From contig NZ_VUMH01000004.1 of assembly GCF_009696265.1 (NCBI RefSeq), forward strand, positions 62,001 through 126,000: 64,000 bases of DNA. The letters are read 5' to 3'. This document shows positions 26,021 through 34,362 of this stretch, in pieces. The position numbers and the translations under genes were made by a program. Position 1 is the stretch's first letter. Each line of letters begins with the position of its first letter. The notes under the pieces were generated by a model, which was not told the DNA's origin, ran no database searches, and worked only from the letters and a program-made list of their open reading frames with translations. This DNA comes from Desulfovibrio porci (GTDB lineage: Bacteria > Desulfobacterota > Desulfovibrionia > Desulfovibrionales > Desulfovibrionaceae).

Positions 26021-27081
26021 CAGCGACTCCGCACTAGCAGGGCGAAAAACGGTCCGCCCAGCAGGGCCGTGACCACGCCCACGGGCAATTCCTGACCGCC
26101 GCCCAACACGCTGCGGGCCAGCACGTCGGCCCAGATCAGCAGCACACCGCCGCCGAAAAACGCGCCCGTCAGCAGGGGACCGTGTCCCGGCCCCAGCAAG
26201 AGGCGCAGCACATGCGGCACCACCAGGCCCACAAAGCCGATCACCCCGGCCACGGCCACGCACCCCGCCGTCATGCAACTGGCCCCGGCCAGGAACCAGA
26301 AGCGCGCCCGGCCCACGTTGAGGCCCAGTTGCGCGGCCTGCTCGTCACCCAGGGAAAGCACGTCCAGGGCCCGCCAGCCCAGCCCCACAGCCAGCAAACC
26401 CGGCGCAAACGTACCCAGCAGCAGGGGCAGACTGTCCCAGCCCCGTCCCTGGAGGGAACCCAGAATCCAGAACACGATGCTGGTCACGGATTCTTCGTTA
26501 AGGGCCTTGACCAGAGCCACCAGGGCTCCCAGAAAGGCGGCCACGGCAATGCCCGCCAGAATCACGCTTTCGCGGCTGAAATCCCCCCTGCTCCGTCCCA
26601 GCCACAACGCGCCGCACAGGGCCAGCAGGGCTCCGGCCAAGGCGGCGGGAGCCACCAGCCCGGCTTGGGAGAGTCCGAACCAGACGGCCAGACCGCCGCC
26701 CAGCGCTATAGCCATGCTCGCGCCGCAGGCCGCGCCCGCGGAAATACCCAGCGTAAAGGGATCGGCCAAGGGATTGCGCAGCACGCCCTGCAAGGCCACA
26801 CCCGCCACGGCCAAAGCCCCGCCGCACAAGGCCGCCAGGCAGACCCGCGCCAGACGGATCTGCCCCACCACCAGCAGGCGGGAGGCGTCCACCGGCGCGT
26901 CGCTCAGGCCCAGGCTGACGGCCAGCGTCTGAAAGACCTCGCCCGCGCCCAGCGGGAACGGCCCCGGCAGGCAGGCCAGCGGCAGAGAAATGAGCCAGAG
27001 CGCGGCCAGTCCGGCCAGCGCAAGGCGCAGGGACCGCGATTCGGGCGGCCTGGAAAAAGCAAAAGCGGCGTCTGTAGGCAT
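26020..27081 (-). CDS. btuC: ABC transporter permease, BtuC/FecCD type
   Basis: A 353-residue permease with about ten membrane helices. FecCD-family landmarks are IRLARVCLAALCGGALAVAG, GVALQGVLRNPLADPFTLGI, GAACGAS, FWILGSLQGRGWDSL, FVGLVVPHVLRLLLGPGHG and ELPVGVVTALLGGPFF. ATG 27081 is taken because the frame further upstream translates the riboswitch and terminator. It has no good Shine-Dalgarno sequence. It is the first gene of the operon behind a cobalamin riboswitch. Confidence 0.92.
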   Translation of the reverse strand: MPTDAAFAFSRPPESRSLRLALAGLAALWLISLPLACLPGPFPLGAGEVFQTLAVSLGLSDAPVDASRLLVVGQIRLARVCLAALCGGALAVAGVALQGVLRNPLADPFTLGISAGAACGASMAIALGGGLAVWFGLSQAGLVAPAALAGALLALCGALWLGRSRGDFSRESVILAGIAVAAFLGALVALVKALNEESVTSIVFWILGSLQGRGWDSLPLLLGTFAPGLLAVGLGWRALDVLSLGDEQAAQLGLNVGRARFWFLAGASCMTAGCVAVAGVIGFVGLVVPHVLRLLLGPGHGPLLTGAFFGGGVLLIWADVLARSVLGGGQELPVGVVTALLGGPFFALLVRSR

Positions 27082-27101
27082 ACACTGCGGGGCTTGCGGA
27101 C

Positions 27102-27133
27102 AAAAAAAGGCCTCTTCCATACTGGAAGAGGCC
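27102..27133 (-). terminator. Riboswitch-controlled intrinsic terminator
   Basis: On the minus strand GGCCTCTTCCA pairs with TGGAAGAGGCC and is followed by seven Ts (27108-27102), 21 bases before the permease start. Its place between the aptamer and the first gene makes it the expression platform: B12 binding should favour termination. Confidence 0.9.
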
Positions 27134-27234
27134 CGTATTTCCTCTGCCTGACCGGCAAAAACCCGTTGCCGGAGACGTTGCCGCGCCTTGAGCATCCAAC
27201 ACCTGAAATGCTCGTTTACGGCGGGCAGTTGGGA

Positions 27235-27418
27235 CAACGGCAGGTCTTCCGGCTTGATCCCTTTGCCCCGGCCTTCCCGTTTCCAGTGGCGCAAGATGGG
27301 GCGCGGTTGATGGATCTCACGGCGGCGGGTCCGCTCCCGTTTCACACGGGATTCCCTTTTCAAGCCGGTGCGCGCCGCTACGGCGGGTCCGGCTACCGTT
27401 GCCACAAGGCACCTTAGG
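27235..27418 (-). promoter_or_regulatory. Cobalamin riboswitch upstream of the corrinoid importer
   Basis: Reading the minus strand from 27418, the landmarks of a B12 aptamer occur in order. They are an AGGTGCC-like start, AAAAGGGAAtCCCGTGTGAAACGGGAGCGG (written split: AAAAGGGAAT, then CCCGTGTGAAACGGGAGC), a CGCCACTGG B12-box-like element, GGGAAGGCCGGGG, and GAAGACCTGCC at the 3' side. The order and spacing match the Rfam cobalamin class. A terminator follows 100 bases later. The interval 27082-27451 has no other gene. This element should switch off btuCDF-cobI when cobalamin is plentiful. Confidence 0.92.
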
Positions 27419-27451
27419 CGCGGCGCGGCGCGCTGTCAATGCGGGCGCGGC

Positions 27452-28216
27452 TCAGGCCGCGATCCAGATCAGGCTGGCCTGACGGCCGGACTTTTTCTCC
27501 CGCCGGTAGGAGAAGAATTGCGCGGTATTGGAGGCCGTGCAGAGATCCAGGCCGTAAATCTGGCGCTCGGGCAGGCCCGCCTGCCGCAACTGATAGCGGG
27601 TAAGACTCCAGAGATCCATGGTTTGCGTGTCCAGGTCGAACCAAGGCCGGAAGTCGTCGCTCCATTCCCGCTCGAAATTGACGAATTCCGCCCGCCCAGG
27701 TCCCAGGCTGGGACCGCGCACAGCCAGCAGGTCGCGGGCTTTGAGATCATAGCGCGCGCAGAAACGGGCCACGCCCGTGCCCGGAAAATCGCAACGGTTG
27801 CCCCGCCAGCCCGCGTGCAGGGCCGCCACATAGCGGCCGCTTTTATGCGCCAGCAAGATGGGCTGGCAGTCCGCTGTCTTGATCAGCAGGCCCAGGCCGG
27901 GCCGGGAGGTGACCATGCCGTCGCCCTCCGCCGCGGGCCGGGCTTCGCAGGCCACGGCTTCCGGCTCAAAGACCAGCGCGTCGCCGTGCACCTGATTGAG
28001 TTCCGCCCAGGCCGCAAGCCCGCACGCCTGCAAGGCCGCCAGCATGCCCCGGCGGTTGCCCGTCACACGGTCCGGGTCGTCGTCCGTGCTGAAGGAGATG
28101 TTGCCGCCGTCATACGCGTCGCGATACCTGCCGCCGGGCATGGCCGCGCGGACCTGAAAGGCGCAGCGGACGTTTTCAAGGCCGGGGAACTGAAAGGGAA
28201 TGTAATTTACAGACAC
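27452..28216 (-). CDS. pgeF: PgeF/YfiH-family multicopper-like protein (purine nucleoside phosphorylase/peptidoglycan-editing fold)
   Basis: A 254-residue cytoplasmic protein of the YfiH/laccase-domain family. The family has been reported to remove wrong amino acids during peptidoglycan synthesis and to cleave purine nucleosides. The metal ligands are visible: His in ELNQVHGD, Cys in KTADCQPI and His in ALHAGWRG. GTG 28216 is chosen because GGAAGAG lies upstream and because it gives the family length. It overlaps the cyclo-ligase gene by 10 bases. Confidence 0.88.
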   Translation of the reverse strand: MSVNYIPFQFPGLENVRCAFQVRAAMPGGRYRDAYDGGNISFSTDDDPDRVTGNRRGMLAALQACGLAAWAELNQVHGDALVFEPEAVACEARPAAEGDGMVTSRPGLGLLIKTADCQPILLAHKSGRYVAALHAGWRGNRCDFPGTGVARFCARYDLKARDLLAVRGPSLGPGRAEFVNFEREWSDDFRPWFDLDTQTMDLWSLTRYQLRQAGLPERQIYGLDLCTASNTAQFFSYRREKKSGRQASLIWIAA

Positions 28217-28854
28217 AGGAATTGCTCTTCCGTGCAGAGATAGTGCACGCGCTGGTCCCACTGTTCGAGGGGCAGGTTTTTGGTGATCTGGAAGGCGAAA
28301 CACAGGCCCACGCGCGGGCAGGTCAGTCCGCTGTCCAGAAAGCGGTCATAATAGCCGCCGCCGAAACCCAGGCGGCCGCCGCGCCGGTCAAAGGCCAGAC
28401 CCGGCAGCACCAGCAGATCCGGCTTGAAGGCCTTGCCCGCCTCTTCCGGGCCCAGACCCGGCAGACTGTCCTCCGGTTCGCGCAGGCCGAAAGGGCCGGG
28501 CCGCAATTGCTCCGGCCCCGTGCAGGCCACGAATTCCATGCACCCCGGCTCTTCGGGCCGGACGCGCGGCAGCCAGACCGTGCGTCCGCTCTTCCAGGCC
28601 GCATCCAGCAATTTGTCGGTGGACAGTTCGCCCTTGAGCGCCACATAGAGCGCCACGGAGCGCGCGTTGCGCCAGCAGGGGGCCTCCAGCAGGCGTTGCT
28701 GGGCCTCCAGACTGCGCGCCCGCGCCAGGCCCGGCGGGTGGTTGCGGCGCAGTTTGCGGATGCGCTCGCGCAGGGCGGCCTTGCGCGCCGCGACGGACGC
28801 CTCGGATTCCATGGGTTCCGCGGATAAGGTGAATGCGGGCTGTGTGGGATGCAT
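28207..28854 (-). CDS. 5-formyltetrahydrofolate cyclo-ligase
   Basis: Converts 5-formyl-THF to 5,10-methenyl-THF using ATP. The 215 residues contain AARKAALRERIRKLRR, SVALYVALKGELSTDKLLDAAW, DLLVLPGLAFDRRGGRLGFGGGYYDRFL and ENLPLE-like QWDQ; the G-x-G-G-G-Y-Y-D-R motif is diagnostic. ATG 28854 has GAAAGG 6 bases upstream. The frame is open for a further 290 codons opposite the phosphoesterase gene, which is an antisense artefact. Confidence 0.94.
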   Translation of the reverse strand: MHPTQPAFTLSAEPMESEASVAARKAALRERIRKLRRNHPPGLARARSLEAQQRLLEAPCWRNARSVALYVALKGELSTDKLLDAAWKSGRTVWLPRVRPEEPGCMEFVACTGPEQLRPGPFGLREPEDSLPGLGPEEAGKAFKPDLLVLPGLAFDRRGGRLGFGGGYYDRFLDSGLTCPRVGLCFAFQITKNLPLEQWDQRVHYLCTEEQFLCL

Positions 28855-28926
28855 GGCGGGCCTTTCCATCCGTGGCGAGTTATGGCAGGATTGCGTTACG
28901 ATTCTTATAACAAAGGATGGGACGCC

Positions 28927-29616
28927 ATGCCAAGTGCCGATGCGCAGGATTATCTCTGGATCGCCGTAGGCGACATCCACGACGAGCCCGCCTGCTTCGA
29001 GCGGATTCCGGAACTGGCCCAGGCTGACGGCATCATCGTCACCGGCGACCTGACCATCACCGGCGGCGTCAAGCAGGCCGAACTGGTCATGGAGGCTCTG
29101 CGCGCCCGCGACCTGCCGGTCTGGGCTCAGATCGGCAATATGGACCGGCCCGAAGTGGACACATGGCTTAGCGAGCAGGGCTGGAACCTGCATACCATCA
29201 CCCGCGAACTGACGCCGGATACGGCCATTTTCGGCGTGGGGGCCTCCACCTTCACGCCCTTCGGCACGCCCAGCGAGTTTCCCGAATCCACCTTCGCGAC
29301 CTGGCTGGACGCCTGCTGGCAGCGCGCCCGTCGCTATCCGCACACGGTGCTGGTTTCCCATAACCCGCCCAAGGATACGGCCTGCGACGTAATCCCCGGC
29401 GATGTCCATGTGGGTTCCACGGCGGTGCGCGAATTTCTGGAGGAAGCCCAGCCCGACATCTGCCTCTGCGGCCATATCCATGAGGCCAGAGCCGTGGACC
29501 GCGTGGGCCGCACCGTGGTGGTCAATCCCGGCGCGCTGGCTCAGGGCGGCTACGTGGTGTTGCGCTCCAATTCCGGCCGCTTGTCGGCGGAGTTGCGCGT
29601 GCTCGAAAATTGCTGA
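28927..29616 (+). CDS. Calcineurin-like metallophosphoesterase
   Basis: A 229-residue phosphoesterase. The metal-binding blocks are IAVGDIHDE (D-x-H), IIVTGDLTITGG (G-D), QIGNMDRPE (G-N-x-D, in place of G-N-H-D), VLVSHNPPKDTACD and CLCGHIHEARAVDRVG (G-H-x-H). The order matches YfcE/MJ0936-type enzymes. The substrate is unknown. It is divergent from the cyclo-ligase gene, with 72 bases between starts. Confidence 0.88.
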   Translation: MPSADAQDYLWIAVGDIHDEPACFERIPELAQADGIIVTGDLTITGGVKQAELVMEALRARDLPVWAQIGNMDRPEVDTWLSEQGWNLHTITRELTPDTAIFGVGASTFTPFGTPSEFPESTFATWLDACWQRARRYPHTVLVSHNPPKDTACDVIPGDVHVGSTAVREFLEEAQPDICLCGHIHEARAVDRVGRTVVVNPGALAQGGYVVLRSNSGRLSAELRVLENC

Positions 29617-29679
29617 CGCCGTCCGCGCGGAGCCTTTCTTCCGGCCGTCTGTACTGCGGGGCGGGCCGCACAGGACTTC

Positions 29680-29707
29680 TTGCATATTTTTACAAAAGAC
29701 GTATCTT
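29680..29707 (+). promoter_or_regulatory. Candidate promoter for the RNase E/G gene
   Basis: TTGCAT (29680-29685), a 16-base A/T-rich spacer and TATCTT (29702-29707) lie 142 bases before the start codon, leaving a long 5' leader. RNase E genes of other bacteria are autoregulated through the leader, but no clear structure could be assigned here. Confidence 0.4.
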
Positions 29708-29848
29708 ATTGAAATAAGGTTCGGCATGCCTGCGGCAAACGCGCGCCCGTAATGGCGCTGCTGCCGCGATATCTCATACGGAGTCCGGCAGACCGACCCA
29801 CAAATTTTTTCGCGGCGCTGTTTTCAGACTGCCGCCAGAAGGATTTTC

Positions 29849-32380
29849 ATGACCACTGACCAGGATTTCTCCGTGGCCGCGTCCCCCGCCACGGATGGCG
29901 CAAGCCAGGACGCCTCTGTTTCTTCCGTTTCCGCCTCCACAGCCCCCGCCGTTTCCGGCGAAGCCCCGGCGGAAGCTCCCGCCCCCAAACGCCGCACATC
30001 TTCCCGCAGCGCCAAAAAGCCCGCCGCTCAAACGGCCCGCACGCCCCGCGCCCAAAGTGCCAAGGCGGCCGCGCCGGATGCCGACGCCGCCACGGAAAGC
30101 CCCACGGACGCTCCCGCGCGCAAGCCGCGCGGCGGCAGGCGTACGGCGGCCAAAAGCCCGGAAGGCGTTGAGGAAAGCCCGGCCAAGGCCCAACGCGCGC
30201 CGAGCCGGAGCACGGGCAAAAGCCGCACCGCCACAGCCAAATCCGGAACAAAAGCCGCGGCCCCGGCGGTATCCGGGCCGGATGACGCTGAGGCGGCACC
30301 GTCAAGCGCGGCCGCCGCTCCCGGACGCGCCCGCAGCACCACGCGAGGTCCGCGTGCAAAAAAAACCGCAGCGCCTGCGGATAGCGCGACGCAAACCGAT
30401 GTCGCCCCGGCTTTGACGGCGGAGGAGGCGTTGCCCGCGTCCACGACGGACGCTCCTGCCGCCAAAGCCCCCCAAAAAAATTCCCGGACCGGGAACGCCC
30501 CGGCGGGATTGACAGCAGCGGCGGAATCGGCTGAACGGGCGGAGCCGGAAGAAAACCGGCCCATGGAAGCCGGGGAGGCCACAGCCGGAAGCGAGGACGA
30601 GGACAGCGCCGACACGCCTCGCCGCAAAAGCCGTCGCGGACGGCGCGGCGGACGCGGCCGGAACCGCAAAAACCGCGCAACCGCCACGGATGACATGAGC
30701 GCGGATGAAGACGCGACGGACGAAACCGGCGCGACGGTCCATACGCTCCAGGAAGATTACGACAGCGGCGACGCCGACGCCGTCTCCCCGGACGATGCCG
30801 CCGAAACCGCCCCCGAGATTCCCGCCCCCAAGGGCAGGGGGAAAAAAGGCAAGAGCGCCCCGGCCGCCGAGAACGAAAGCGGCAAAAAATCCACCGTGCG
30901 CGCCGCGGCGGCCAAGGCCAAAGCCGACGCGGCCACGGGCAAGCGGCGCATGTTCATCAGCGTGCTGCCCGGCGAACAGGTGGAAGTGGCCGTGGCCGAA
31001 GAAGGCAGCCTGCTGGAATATTATCTGGACATGCTCCACCAGCGCAAAATCAAGGGCAATATTTACAAGGGCGTCATCCACAATATCGACACCAATCTTC
31101 AGGCCGCTTTTGTGAGCTACGGCGCGGGCAAGAACGGCTTTTTGCAGATCGACGAAATCCACCCCGAATACTGGCAGGCCCACCACGAACCGGCCAAGGG
31201 CAAGAAGTTTCCGCCCATCCAGAAGGTGCTCAAAGCGGGCCAGGAAGTACTGGTGCAGGTGGTCAAGGAACCCACCGGAAACAAGGGCGCGTTTCTGACC
31301 ACATGGCTGTCGCTGGCCGGGCGTTTTCTTGTGCTCACGCCGGGGCAGGAGCAGATCGGCGTTTCCCGCAAGGTGGAAAACGACGAAGAGCGCGCCCGCC
31401 TGCGTGAAATGATGAACGGCATTGATCCCGGCCAGGGCCTGGGCGTCATCGTGCGCACGGTGAGCGCGGGCACCACCAAAACCACGCTGAAAAACGATCT
31501 TCAGTATCTGAAACGCCTTTGGCGCGACATCCGCAAAAAAGCCACCGAGGTTTCGGCTCCGGCCCTGATCCATCAGGAACCCGGCCTCTCCGAACGCGCG
31601 GTGCGCGACTACCTCACCGACGACGTCTGCGAAATCTGGGTGGACAATGAAGACGTGGCGCAGGGCATCCGCGACACGGTCAGCCTGCTCTTCCCGCGCA
31701 AAAAGGATCTGGTGCGCCTGCACGGCGATATCCGCCAGTCCATGTGGGAGCGCTTCAACCTGCGCCGCCAGCTGGATCAGATCTATTCCCGCGAAGTGAT
31801 TCTGCCCTCGGGCGGCCGTCTGGTCTTTGACCAGACCGAGGCCCTGATGGCTATCGACATCAACTCGGGCAAGATTTCCGGCAAGGGCAATTTCGAGGCC
31901 ATGGCCTACAAAACCAATATGGAGGCCGCCGAAACCATCGCCCGCCAGCTCCGGCTGCGCGACATAGGCGGGCAGGTGGTCATTGACTTCATTGAAATGC
32001 GCGACAAGAAGCATGTCCTGGATGTGGAGAAAACCCTGCGCCAGGCCATGAAAAACGACCGCGCCCGCCACGACGTGGCCCGCATGAGCTCCTTCGGCCT
32101 GCTGGAACTGGTGCGCCAGCGCACGGGCTCCTCGGCTCTGGCCATCACCATGGAGCCCTGCCCGGCCTGCGGCGGCACAGGCCAGCGCCGCAACCTGGAA
32201 TGGCAGGCCCTGCAGGGCCTGCGCGAGCTGCGCCGCATGTTGCGCGCGACCAACGGCGAAAAGTGCGTTTTTGAAACCTCGCGGGAACTGGGCCTCTATC
32301 TGCTCAACCACAAGCGCGACACCTTGCGCGAGATGGAGCAGGATTTCGGAAAATGCCTGGAAATAGCAATTCGCACCTAG
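29849..32380 (+). CDS. rng: Ribonuclease E/G with a long disordered N-terminal extension
   Basis: An 843-residue endoribonuclease for mRNA decay and rRNA/tRNA processing. Residues 1-365 are Ala/Pro/Lys/Arg/Glu-rich and low-complexity, with a basic patch RRKSRRGRRGGRGRNRKNR near residue 260. The catalytic core begins at KRRMFISVLPGEQVEVAV. It contains the S1 domain (GNIYKGVIHNIDTNLQAAFV, YGAGKNGFLQIDEI), the Mg ligands in AIDINSGK and VVIDFIEM, and the Zn-link CPACGGTG. E. coli RNase E carries its scaffold at the C-terminus; here the unstructured part is N-terminal. AGAAGGA precedes ATG 29849. Confidence 0.94.
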   Translation: MTTDQDFSVAASPATDGASQDASVSSVSASTAPAVSGEAPAEAPAPKRRTSSRSAKKPAAQTARTPRAQSAKAAAPDADAATESPTDAPARKPRGGRRTAAKSPEGVEESPAKAQRAPSRSTGKSRTATAKSGTKAAAPAVSGPDDAEAAPSSAAAAPGRARSTTRGPRAKKTAAPADSATQTDVAPALTAEEALPASTTDAPAAKAPQKNSRTGNAPAGLTAAAESAERAEPEENRPMEAGEATAGSEDEDSADTPRRKSRRGRRGGRGRNRKNRATATDDMSADEDATDETGATVHTLQEDYDSGDADAVSPDDAAETAPEIPAPKGRGKKGKSAPAAENESGKKSTVRAAAAKAKADAATGKRRMFISVLPGEQVEVAVAEEGSLLEYYLDMLHQRKIKGNIYKGVIHNIDTNLQAAFVSYGAGKNGFLQIDEIHPEYWQAHHEPAKGKKFPPIQKVLKAGQEVLVQVVKEPTGNKGAFLTTWLSLAGRFLVLTPGQEQIGVSRKVENDEERARLREMMNGIDPGQGLGVIVRTVSAGTTKTTLKNDLQYLKRLWRDIRKKATEVSAPALIHQEPGLSERAVRDYLTDDVCEIWVDNEDVAQGIRDTVSLLFPRKKDLVRLHGDIRQSMWERFNLRRQLDQIYSREVILPSGGRLVFDQTEALMAIDINSGKISGKGNFEAMAYKTNMEAAETIARQLRLRDIGGQVVIDFIEMRDKKHVLDVEKTLRQAMKNDRARHDVARMSSFGLLELVRQRTGSSALAITMEPCPACGGTGQRRNLEWQALQGLRELRRMLRATNGEKCVFETSRELGLYLLNHKRDTLREMEQDFGKCLEIAIRT

Positions 32381-32976
32381 AGCCCGTAACGGCGCGCGGC
32401 GACAACAGCCTGCTGCTGCACGTCTGCTGCGGACCGTGCGCCATCATGCCCATTACCCGCCTGCAGGACGAGGGCTATGTGGTTACGGCCTGGTTCATGA
32501 ATCCCAATGTGCAGCCGCTGGCCGAATATCTGCGCCGCCGCGAAGCCGCCGGGCAGTGCGCCGAGCGGCTGGGGGTGGAGATTCTGTACGCGGACGCGGC
32601 GTGGAATATTACGGCCTGGTTGCGCGCCGTGGCCGGGCGGGACGAACCGCCCGCGCGTTGCGCCTGGTGTTGTGAAAGCCGCGTGGAGGCCGCCTTTGCC
32701 GAGGCCGCCTCTCTGGGCTTCGCCAGCTTCAGCACCAGCCTGCTCTACTCCCGCTATCAACCGCACGAGGTTATTGCCGCGGCGGGCCGCCGCCTGGCGG
32801 AAAAAGGCGGTCCCGGCTTTGTCTACCGCGATTTCCGTACGGACTGGCAGGCGGGCATTGACCGCTCCAAGGAGTGGGGCCTGTACCGCCAGCCCTACTG
32901 CGGCTGCGTCTACAGCGAGGCGGACCGCTACCGCAAGCAGCTTGAGCGTTGTAAAAAAACGGCGGCGATTCACTGA
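32353..32976 (+). CDS. queH: Epoxyqueuosine reductase QueH
   Basis: Last step of queuosine synthesis for tRNA Asn, Asp, His and Tyr wobble positions, in the non-QueG version. The 207 residues have the cysteine/Fe-S pattern of the DUF208 family: LHVCCGPCA near residue 20, WFMNPNVQPLAEYLRR, ARCAWCCESRVE, FSTSLLYSRYQ and YCGCVYSEADRY. It overlaps the RNase gene end by 28 bases, so it is co-transcribed. A tRNA-Asn (a queuosine-carrying tRNA) lies 72 bases downstream; this is probably coincidence. Confidence 0.93.
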   Translation: MPGNSNSHLEPVTARGDNSLLLHVCCGPCAIMPITRLQDEGYVVTAWFMNPNVQPLAEYLRRREAAGQCAERLGVEILYADAAWNITAWLRAVAGRDEPPARCAWCCESRVEAAFAEAASLGFASFSTSLLYSRYQPHEVIAAAGRRLAEKGGPGFVYRDFRTDWQAGIDRSKEWGLYRQPYCGCVYSEADRYRKQLERCKKTAAIH

Positions 32977-33048
32977 TTTTTACAGAATCGCATATTTTCG
33001 CTTGACCTTGCGAAGGCTTTTCCGTAAAAAGTTTTTTGCCTTCAGCGA

Positions 33049-33124
33049 TCCCCGATAGCTCAATTGGCAGAGCGGGTGACTGTTAATCACTAGGTTGGCG
33101 GTTCAAGTCCGTCTCGGGGAGCCA
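33049..33124 (+). tRNA. tRNA-Asn (anticodon GTT)
   Basis: A 76-base cloverleaf: acceptor TCCCCGA/TCGGGGA, D-arm AGCTCAATTGGCAGAGC, anticodon loop CTGTTAA with GTT, T-arm loop GTTCAAGTC and an encoded CCA end. Discriminator base is G. It is the only tRNA seen in the window. No integrase or att duplication is visible near it. Confidence 0.97.
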
Positions 33125-33134
33125 AAAAGAAATC

Positions 33135-33168
33135 AGCCCTTGCGATGAAATCTCGCAAGGGCTTTTTC
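33135..33168 (+). terminator. Intrinsic terminator of tRNA-Asn
   Basis: AGCCCTTGCGA pairs with TCGCAAGGGCT and is followed by TTTTTC, 11 bases after the tRNA end. It also closes the RNase-QueH-tRNA unit. Confidence 0.9.
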
Positions 33169-33342
33169 TGTTTGAACTGCCCGAAAAAAATTTCCGCGTC
33201 ACCAGGAAGGAATAAGCGCATCTCGTGATGTCCCGAAAATAAAAATATCTCGAAAAAGGGAGCTCGGCTCATGGGGCCTGCCCCTTTTTCATTGTCCCGC
33301 TTTGGGATAGCGTGAACGCAACGCTTTATCTCAAGGAGACGC

Positions 33343-34269
33343 ATGTACCCCCCACTGCTGGAAACCGATCAGGCCCGCTGTTATAACGCCGCCGGAAAAA
33401 TCATGGATTGCCTGGGTTCCGCCCAGGACGCCGCGTGGCCCAAACATCTTATGCCCGCTGCGAAGCGCTTTCAGGTTCACGGCGACGTGGTGCTGGACAC
33501 GTTGAGCGGCGCGCTGTGGACCCGTAACGCCAATCCCGCCGACTTTCCCCTCAATTGGGCGGAAGCCCACGCCGTGGTGGCGGACATGGCGGCCCGCAAG
33601 GCATACGGCTGCGCCAACTGGCAGTTGCCGCCCCGGCGGCTGCTTTTTTCCCTGCTCAGCCATCAGCATATCAATCCGGCTCTGCCCGCCGGGCAGCCCT
33701 TCGCCAATGTTTTTTCCGGCTATTACTGGACCGCCGACACCTGCCGCCGTCTGCCGGAACAGGCCTGGCACATCCATCTGGGCGGGGGCCGGGTGGCCCG
33801 CGTCCGCAAGGATGAGGCGGCCCTGGTCTGGCCGGTCTGCCTGCCGGAAATGGAAGCCTCCGCCGCCCTTTCCATCTCACCTGAGGGACGCTTCTGCGCG
33901 GAAGGCGCTTCGGTGCGCGACACGCTCAGCGGCCTGATCTGGAGCCGGAACGCCGACCCCGTGGGCCGACCCCTGACCTGGGAAGAAGCCCTGGCGGCCG
34001 TGGACGGACTCAACCGCGAGGCGCTGGACGCGGCAACGGACTGGCGTATGCCCAATATCCGGGAACTGGAAAGCCTGATGGACCTTCAGGCCGATTCCCC
34101 GGCCCTGTCCGCCGGACATCCCTTTACCCGCGTGCGCGACGTCTACTGGTCTTCCACCACCAGCGTCTATGAAGCCCGCTACGCCTGGGCGCTCTACACC
34201 CGAGACGGCATGGTGGGCGTGGGCTTCAAACCTGACGCCGGTTTCTGTCTCTGGCCGGTGCGCAGCTGA
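33343..34269 (+). CDS. DUF1566 (Lcl C-terminal) domain protein with two repeats
   Basis: A 308-residue protein made of two related halves. Each begins with DTLSG (A/L)xW(T/S)RNA(N/D)P, followed by a tryptophan-containing helix (LNWAEAHAVV, LTWEEALAAVDGLN) and a W-x-(L/M)-P motif. The second half ends in DWRMPNIRELESLMD, VYWSSTT and FCLWPVR, typical of DUF1566 domains often found in bacterial surface or secreted proteins. There is no signal peptide. AAGGAGA precedes ATG 33343. Function is unknown. Confidence 0.82.
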   Translation: MYPPLLETDQARCYNAAGKIMDCLGSAQDAAWPKHLMPAAKRFQVHGDVVLDTLSGALWTRNANPADFPLNWAEAHAVVADMAARKAYGCANWQLPPRRLLFSLLSHQHINPALPAGQPFANVFSGYYWTADTCRRLPEQAWHIHLGGGRVARVRKDEAALVWPVCLPEMEASAALSISPEGRFCAEGASVRDTLSGLIWSRNADPVGRPLTWEEALAAVDGLNREALDAATDWRMPNIRELESLMDLQADSPALSAGHPFTRVRDVYWSSTTSVYEARYAWALYTRDGMVGVGFKPDAGFCLWPVRS

Positions 34270-34362
34270 GAATACTTCTTTTCAGGAGCATAAAAACAAC
34301 GAGCAGGCCGCCTCCCGAGAGACAGGCCTGTTCGTATTGTTTGCCGAAGACGAGCGCGCGTC

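Noticed and set aside
26020-27405. N-terminal extension of the permease to 461 residues
   Set aside because: The extra 108 codons translate the cobalamin riboswitch and its terminator.
28207-29727. 506-residue version of the cyclo-ligase
   Set aside because: The extra codons lie antisense to the phosphoesterase gene; the family has about 200 residues.
33090-33344. 84-codon minus-strand frame ending ...PRDGLEPPT
   Set aside because: The C-terminus is the antisense translation of the tRNA-Asn 3' half, a known annotation artefact, and the frame also overlaps the terminator.
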